Shown here: in pieces, positions 13,237 to 17,928 of the stretch
Layout: every line of letters starts with the position of its first letter
Position numbering within the stretch: position 1 is the first letter of the stretch
NCBI GenBank assembly: GCA_002341345.1
Contig: DDNW01000074.1
Location: forward strand, 7,275 to 25,202
DNA from: Erythrobacter sp. UBA2510
GTDB lineage: Bacteria; Pseudomonadota; Alphaproteobacteria; Sphingomonadales; Sphingomonadaceae
Reading direction: 5' to 3'
Length of the DNA stretch: 17,928 nucleotides
Translations under genes and position numbers: made by a program
Notes under the pieces: generated by a model
Told to the model about the DNA's origin: nothing
What the model saw: only the letters and a program-made list of their open reading frames with translations
The model's database searches: none

Positions 13237-13880
13237 CGGTCCGGTTTGCGGGCAATGGCGATCATCGACTTGGCGAGCGGTCGAATGCGTCCCACGCGCT
13301 CAAACCGTATATTTTCAAACCCGGCCTCATCCAGAAGTTTAGCCAACGTTTCCTCGGACCAGAACTTGATATGGCCATGGTCCCACAACGCCGTGAAATG
13401 GGCGTCCATCTTGCCACTTATCGCCAGCACGAGGTTCTTCCAGTAACCGTGATAGGGGGTCGAGACGATGGCAGTACCGCCGGGTTCCAGCAGGTCGAAC
13501 AGGGTTTTCGTATAGTCCCGCGGCGCATAGAGATGCTCGACGACCTCGAGACTTGTGACGACCGGGAAAGTGCCAAACTGGCTCCGCAAATCGTCATATG
13601 CCGAAGCCTGACTGAGTTTGAGGTGGGGATAAGCAGCCTGCGCATGGGCAATACCCTCGTCCGACGCATCGATACCCGAGACCTGCCACCCATTCTTGGA
13701 AAGGACATGTCCGACGCTGCCATTTCCACAGCCCAGTTCGAACAGGCGGCGGTCCCCCTCCTCCAATGCGCTTGCCAGGCCTTTAAGCTCGCCAAGGACC
13801 GCCGGGAGAAGATAATCATGAGAAGGCGAATGCCCTTCATCATGATATTCATATCCCGATACAGAATAGTTCTCTTTCAC
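13233..13880 (-). CDS. Class I SAM-dependent methyltransferase
   Basis: Protein of 215 aa. It contains the SAM-binding motif I FELGCGNG, the acidic motif II SGIDASDEGI, a motif V-like VVTSLEVVEHL (typical of the Methyltransf_23/UbiG-like group) and LLEPGGTAIVSTP. In this setting it most likely O-methylates a sugar of the polysaccharide. Action on another small molecule cannot be excluded. The start is GTG at 13880 with AGGA about eight bases upstream. Its stop overlaps the next GT2 gene by four bases, and it lies 51 bases after the acyltransferase gene. Confidence 0.85.
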   Translation of the reverse strand: MKENYSVSGYEYHDEGHSPSHDYLLPAVLGELKGLASALEEGDRRLFELGCGNGSVGHVLSKNGWQVSGIDASDEGIAHAQAAYPHLKLSQASAYDDLRSQFGTFPVVTSLEVVEHLYAPRDYTKTLFDLLEPGGTAIVSTPYHGYWKNLVLAISGKMDAHFTALWDHGHIKFWSEETLAKLLDEAGFENIRFERVGRIRPLAKSMIAIARKPDR

Positions 13881-13931
13881 GGATCAGTCCTGTTCCTTTC
13901 ACTGCGCGACACGCTCGGCCCGCAGGTGCTA

Positions 13932-14504
13932 TTACGCTTCTCTTGTTGAACCGACACCTGCGGACGGCCTGACAGTGCCGACGAAGCGCATCGGATTGCC
14001 AACCGCCTTCGTATCTGGCGGCACATCCTTCATCGCGACCGTGCGTGCACCAACTATTGAGCCCTCGCCCACGGTCACGCCCGGCCCGACAAACGCATCT
14101 GCACATATCCAGGCATCGTCACCGATCGCAATTGGGGTCTTTACGAGCGGTCTTGCAGGATCGCGCCAGTCATGCGTGCCCGCACAAAGATGCGCGTATT
14201 GCGAGACCGTAGCCCGTGGCCCGACGCGAATCCGGCCCAGCGCGTAGAGGATCGCAAAATCGCCAATTGCCGCCTGGTCGCCGATTTCCAGATTCCAGGG
14301 AATCGTTATTCTGACACTCGGATAGATATGTACATCCGAACCGATTTTCGCCCCGAATATTCGCAGCAATGCCCGCCGCCAGCTCCACAAGACCCGTGGA
14401 CTGAAGCGAAACAGCGGCATGGCCAGCGCCCATAGCACCCGACCGATCTGTTCGCCTGCGGTCCACTTGCGTGTCGCGCGGTTCTTTGTGACGTCGGTAG
14501 GCAT
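13932..14504 (-). CDS. WcaF-like hexapeptide acyltransferase
   Basis: Protein of 190 aa of the left-handed beta-helix acyltransferase class, which adds acetyl (or similar) groups to sugars of exopolysaccharide. The N-terminal GRVLWALAMPLFRFSPR and WRRALLRIFGAKIG are typical of the colanic acid WcaF family. They are followed by hexapeptide repeats (IGSDVHIYPSVRI, IGDQAAIGDFAIL, VGPRATVSQYAHLCAGTHD) with the catalytic-type histidine in GTHDW. The C-terminal GNPMRFVG closes the family pattern. The ATG at 14504 lies 13 bases past the stop of the upstream GT4 gene; no strong ribosome site is seen, so coupling is likely. The frame is open further upstream, inside the GT4 gene, which is an artefact of overlap. 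Confidence 0.88.
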   Translation of the reverse strand: MPTDVTKNRATRKWTAGEQIGRVLWALAMPLFRFSPRVLWSWRRALLRIFGAKIGSDVHIYPSVRITIPWNLEIGDQAAIGDFAILYALGRIRVGPRATVSQYAHLCAGTHDWRDPARPLVKTPIAIGDDAWICADAFVGPGVTVGEGSIVGARTVAMKDVPPDTKAVGNPMRFVGTVRPSAGVGSTREA

Positions 14505-14517
14505 GGCGTTTGCCGGT

Positions 14518-15675
14518 CTAGCCCCCCGAGCCGCTAACGCAAGCGGGTGGCGCGCCACCGCGAACCAGCCACTCATAAACTGCGAGATGCTGCCGGGCGA
14601 TATGCGGCCAGGTGAAGCGCTGTTCGACAAGTGTCCTTCCCACATCGCCCCTTGCACCCAACCCACTGTCCCGCAGATTTTCCACCAGACTATCGGCCAG
14701 CCCATGCGGATCGGTGACAACCTCTACAGCAGCCCCGGATGAAAAGCCTTCGGGAAGATTACACGCGGCGGTCATGCATACCGGCAGACGATAGGACCAG
14801 GCCTCAAGTACGGACATTGGCATACCCTCCGAATGAGATGGAAGGATGAAGGCATGAGCGGACCGCAGAAGCCGGTCTTTTTCCTCTCCAAACGCAGGGC
14901 CGTAGATTGTAACGCTCTCAGTTGTACCAAGCGACGCGATCTGTTCGCGCAGCGCATCGAGATGCCCACCGTCGTCCCATCCGGCGACACACAGCTGCCA
15001 ATCTCGCGCTAGCCACTTGTCCTTGTCGCAAGCGATTGCCCAGGCGGCTATAAGTTCGCTGAGGCCTTTCTTGGGATGTATTCGACCCAGGAAAAGGAGC
15101 GTCTTGCGGCCCTCATGGTCAACGCGCGGTGCCATTTCGGGCAGATCGATCCCGTTGGGAATAACGGCAATGGGGTTCGAAAGACCGATAGCCCGGATGG
15201 AGGTCGCCTCGGACGCATTGAGAGCATGCAGACAACTCGCGCCTTCCAGATTGGCTCTCTCGAATAGCCATAGTGCAATTTGCTTCTTCCATCTGGAATT
15301 TTGCAAAGCCCAGGCATCGAGCATCCCGTGCGGTGAAATAACCTTGGCCTTCACGCCGTCCTTACCGGGGTAGCGTTTGGCGACCATTGACTGGTGCAGC
15401 CACAATCCGTGCAAATGGACGACATCGGGCGCTGCGGATCTAAGGGCTTCGGCAAGCCCACACTGAAAATCGATGGGTCCAATGGTGCGCACCGGGTGTA
15501 GCGACGTATTCATACTGTCCCACTCCGCAAGGCCCCCTGCAGCGTCCCCGTCCTGAGCGGCATGCGTTGTCACTTCGACGCCCTGCTCTGCCAGCGCAAG
15601 GTTGAGACCATGCACTGCAGGCCCAACCCCGCCCGCCGAACGGGAAATCGAAGTACAAAGGGAAGCTAAGCGCAT
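14518..15675 (-). CDS. Family 4 glycosyltransferase
   Basis: Protein of 385 aa with a GT-B fold. The N-terminal acceptor domain contains HLHGLWLHQS and ISPHGMLDAWALQNS. The C-terminal donor domain has IPNGIDLP, LLFLGRIHPKKGL and the E-x7-E motif in HSEGMPMSVLEAWSYRLPV. The sequence up to PHGMLDAWAL is common among enzymes of colanic-acid-like clusters. It acts in the cytoplasm on a lipid-linked acceptor. A weak AGGG lies before the ATG at 15675. It follows the polymerase gene after 68 bases and precedes the acyltransferase gene by 13. Confidence 0.9.
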   Translation of the reverse strand: MRLASLCTSISRSAGGVGPAVHGLNLALAEQGVEVTTHAAQDGDAAGGLAEWDSMNTSLHPVRTIGPIDFQCGLAEALRSAAPDVVHLHGLWLHQSMVAKRYPGKDGVKAKVISPHGMLDAWALQNSRWKKQIALWLFERANLEGASCLHALNASEATSIRAIGLSNPIAVIPNGIDLPEMAPRVDHEGRKTLLFLGRIHPKKGLSELIAAWAIACDKDKWLARDWQLCVAGWDDGGHLDALREQIASLGTTESVTIYGPAFGEEKDRLLRSAHAFILPSHSEGMPMSVLEAWSYRLPVCMTAACNLPEGFSSGAAVEVVTDPHGLADSLVENLRDSGLGARGDVGRTLVEQRFTWPHIARQHLAVYEWLVRGGAPPACVSGSGG

Positions 15676-15743
15676 GAATAGCCCTGCTTAGAGGCGCAAA
15701 CCATGCTGGATCATGATGCTGGGCGATGACATCTGCGTGGCTT

Positions 15744-17006
15744 TCAAGGGACAGAGTTAAGGCGCGCAATCTTGCGGCGCTCGGAAAAGGCTTTCCTGGG
15801 GTCCATGAAATTCGGTCGTTTTGTCCCGACCGCAACCATTGGCACCACGAAGTTGCCAATCAGGAATGCACCCCACAACGTGAAAAATGTATCGTCAAAA
15901 ATGATTGCCACCAGCCAGCCAAAAAGTGCGAGCGCCTCGCGCGTGTGCTGAACATTGCCGGACCATTGCTTGAACGAGCGACCGATCGCCGGACCGAGAG
16001 CGGCGACCAGCAGCAAAACCAAAAGGCCGCCACCAACAACGTGCCGTAGTAATGTATTGTCCACCGCTCCACGCCGAATGAAATAGTCGCTCAGTGCCGC
16101 CTTGTTTCCCAGCACAGAAAATTCATTGAGAAGGCCAAAGACGCGCATCCGGGCGATAATCGAGCTATCGGTCTCGAAATCGAATGCGCGCCTCTCAAAA
16201 TAGCCGAGCGACAAGATCGCAGCATAACCAGCGATCAACAGGACAATCAGGACAAAGAATTGACTAATATTGAACCGCCACAGATAGTAGCCAGACAGGG
16301 CAGAGAGCCCTCCGAACAGCAGCAGAGCGCTGCGGCTGTAGGTCGCAATTATGAAGAGCGCGACCAGTAGCACCGCCGTATAGCCGAGAATATCGCGCGT
16401 GTGACGCGGGAACGCAAAGGGCGTCAGGCTCGCACAAAATAGCGCGACGAAATTGACGTTGTTGATTTCGTTGTCGATGCCAAAGCGGTAAGAATTGAAG
16501 AACTGCTGGGCAGAAAGGCCACGCAGGGAATCAAGCAAAGTAAATTGACCATTCACCGCCAGAAAACCGAAGAACAGCAGGATACTGACAGCCACCACTT
16601 TGGGCGTCAGCCTGATAATCGCATGCCTTCGCAGCAACGAGAAAAACAACAGGTATACGGCAAATTGCCAAACGCTGCGGCCGGTAGCCAGGACAGCAGG
16701 GCCGCAAGTGACCGGGCTGCAGGCAAGCGTCCAAATCATGCCATAGGTAAATGCCAGACCGGACACTATGAACATCGAGGTCGTAAAGCGCAGTCTGCCG
16801 TCGCGCAAAAAGCAGGCGCCGGCGATGGTAAGGATTGCGAGAGCATCGAGATAGCCCCCAAAGATCTGACTGAAAGAGGCGATCAGGATCGAAGTGAGGA
16901 GCAGTATGCCCATCGCCTCTGTAAGGTCGGGCCATAGTCGGTCAGGCCGTTCTGCAATGTTTCGGCGCTGCCGCAGTGACGCCGGGCGGCGTGTTGTAGT
17001 TTTCAT
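15744..17006 (-). CDS. Wzy/O-antigen-ligase-like polysaccharide polymerase
   Basis: Polytopic inner-membrane protein of 420 aa with about ten or more hydrophobic segments, for example MGILLLTSILIASF, VWQFAVYLLFFSLL, VVAVSILLFFGFLAV, ILGYTAVLLVALFII and HVVGGGLLVLLLVAA. The segment ATYSRSALLLFGGLSAL carries the SRSALL pattern of the O-antigen ligase/polymerase superfamily. A large loop (about DFETDSSIIARMRVFG to DNTLLRHVVGGG) would lie in the periplasm, as in Wzy proteins. It would join repeat units into a chain or transfer the chain to an acceptor. The start ATG at 17006 has GAGG five bases upstream. The open frame up to 17087 is an overlap with the upstream gene. It lies seven bases after the upstream GT4 gene. 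Confidence 0.8.
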   Translation of the reverse strand: MKTTTRRPASLRQRRNIAERPDRLWPDLTEAMGILLLTSILIASFSQIFGGYLDALAILTIAGACFLRDGRLRFTTSMFIVSGLAFTYGMIWTLACSPVTCGPAVLATGRSVWQFAVYLLFFSLLRRHAIIRLTPKVVAVSILLFFGFLAVNGQFTLLDSLRGLSAQQFFNSYRFGIDNEINNVNFVALFCASLTPFAFPRHTRDILGYTAVLLVALFIIATYSRSALLLFGGLSALSGYYLWRFNISQFFVLIVLLIAGYAAILSLGYFERRAFDFETDSSIIARMRVFGLLNEFSVLGNKAALSDYFIRRGAVDNTLLRHVVGGGLLVLLLVAALGPAIGRSFKQWSGNVQHTREALALFGWLVAIIFDDTFFTLWGAFLIGNFVVPMVAVGTKRPNFMDPRKAFSERRKIARLNSVP

Positions 17007-17013
17007 CGAGACC

Positions 17014-17928
17014 TCACGCGCCACATGCTTCCAAACCGCATTGCGCACCCACGTCAAAAATTCTCGCGAGGGGCGCCCCCCACGCATCCTTCAGCCGCAC
17101 GATGTCATCCTGCTGACTGGCACATACTGAATCGCGGAACGTCGGCACACGCATCTCCTCCAGTTTCCGGACGATCTCTTCCGGTCCGGCATCAACGCAA
17201 AAATATCCCCCATGCTCAGGAAAAATGTTCCGGTGCGCTTCGATATCGCTCAACACCATCGGCAAGCCTAACGCGGCGCATTCGATAACGACATTGGGGA
17301 AGTGATCGACCACAGACGGGACCAGCACGACATCCACCATTTGGCGAAGAGCAGTAATTTCCGAAAGGAAGCCCTTGTACTCCACCTTTCCCGTTGGAAG
17401 CTCGGGCATGGCATTGCGCAATCGTTCGAACGCAACGCCTCTCCCGAATATGCTAAACGTCATATCCGCATGCTGAAAGGTCGTGCTCGCGAACAATCGT
17501 TCGAGAATGAAGAAACCCTTCTTTTCCCACTCCGGATTGGCAACGAAGGCGACCCGCAGGGTCTTGCTGTCGCGCGTCACCGGGGGTGCCTGAATTTCCA
17601 ACCGGACATCATTACTCAAGATCGTGATACAATTTTTCGACGCGACCAGCGGCCATTTTCGAGATCTGCGGCGCAGATGATCAGCCGCAAAGCGCGACTG
17701 CACCACATAGGTGGTAGCGAACAAGAGACACAGATACTGCAGCACGAAATACCTGCGCGCAATCTGCAGTGGCCGACCGACAATGCGGGCGATCTCTTCA
17801 GCATGATATATCTGGTCATTGCGGCAGAAGTAGACGGCCCTGTTCCCCTTGAGCCGCGCCAGCAAAGCACCGCCGATGAAACTGTAGGGTTCGAACGCAA
17901 AGAAAGTTTCGCGCCTGCCCGACGCCCT
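17014..17928 (-). CDS. Family 4 glycosyltransferase, 5' end outside window
   Basis: The frame is open from 17014 to the window edge (304 residues visible) and continues beyond, so the gene is partial at its start. A TTG at 17865 is not a believable start, because homologous-looking sequence (TFFAFEPYSFIGGALL) continues upstream of it. GT-B features include TTYVVQSRFAADHL, LRVAFVANPEWEKKGF, FSIFGRGVAFERL, VEYKGFLSEI and the donor-site segment VVDHFPNVVIECAALGLPMV. In that segment the first glutamate of the E-x7-E motif is aspartate. Function: sugar transfer in polysaccharide assembly. First visible gene of the minus-strand cluster. Confidence 0.85.
   Translation of the reverse strand, partial: RASGRRETFFAFEPYSFIGGALLARLKGNRAVYFCRNDQIYHAEEIARIVGRPLQIARRYFVLQYLCLLFATTYVVQSRFAADHLRRRSRKWPLVASKNCITILSNDVRLEIQAPPVTRDSKTLRVAFVANPEWEKKGFFILERLFASTTFQHADMTFSIFGRGVAFERLRNAMPELPTGKVEYKGFLSEITALRQMVDVVLVPSVVDHFPNVVIECAALGLPMVLSDIEAHRNIFPEHGGYFCVDAGPEEIVRKLEEMRVPTFRDSVCASQQDDIVRLKDAWGAPLARIFDVGAQCGLEACGA

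Noticed and set aside
1..17928. CRISPR arrays, insertion sequences, rRNA genes
   Set aside because: No spaced repeat series, transposase-like protein with terminal repeats, or rRNA-like sequence was found in the window.

Overview
The window reads as chromosome of an alphaproteobacterium, probably of the Sphingomonadales. The flanks are GC-rich, genes are tightly packed with stop/start overlaps, there is a three-gene branched-chain keto-acid dehydrogenase operon, a long-form ThyA, and a capsule/exopolysaccharide cluster with a WcaF-type acyltransferase. The taxon is inferred from gene style and not from a marker gene.

Left part (1-5059): the 5' tip of a minus-strand tRNA gene with a clear promoter. 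Next is the bkd operon on the minus strand (E1-alpha, E1-beta, E2; no E3 in the window), headed by a near-consensus promoter whose 17-bp spacer carries an inverted repeat and which has paired direct repeats just upstream. After it come thyA (minus) and tRNA-Pro(CGG) (plus).

Middle part (5060-10927): a 5.9-kb integrated element inserted into the tRNA-Pro gene. Its ends are two perfect 69-bp direct repeats (4991-5059 and 10859-10927) made of the 3' nine-tenths of the tRNA. It carries four genes: a tyrosine integrase next to the intact tRNA, a primase-polymerase/helicase fusion protein, a small predicted exported protein of unknown function (minus strand), and a DUF5677-like protein of unknown function. 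Paired TGACACA repeats just inside both ends look like integrase arm sites. An 84% AT tract bounded by 11-bp inverted repeats follows the primase gene and is a candidate origin. No capsid, portal, terminase or conjugation gene is present. The element therefore resembles a minimal satellite-like or self-replicating island with a two-gene cargo; this cargo is the most novel part of the window. A defence role is inference only.

Right part (10928-17928): a short structured intergenic region, a small three-helix membrane protein (plus strand), then seven co-directional minus-strand genes of surface polysaccharide synthesis, read from high to low coordinate: a GT4 glycosyltransferase cut by the window end, a Wzy/O-antigen-ligase-like polytopic protein, a GT4 glycosyltransferase, a WcaF-like acyltransferase, a SAM methyltransferase and two GT2 glycosyltransferases. 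Four-base overlaps between the last three indicate translational coupling. Together they would build, modify and polymerise an exported glycan.
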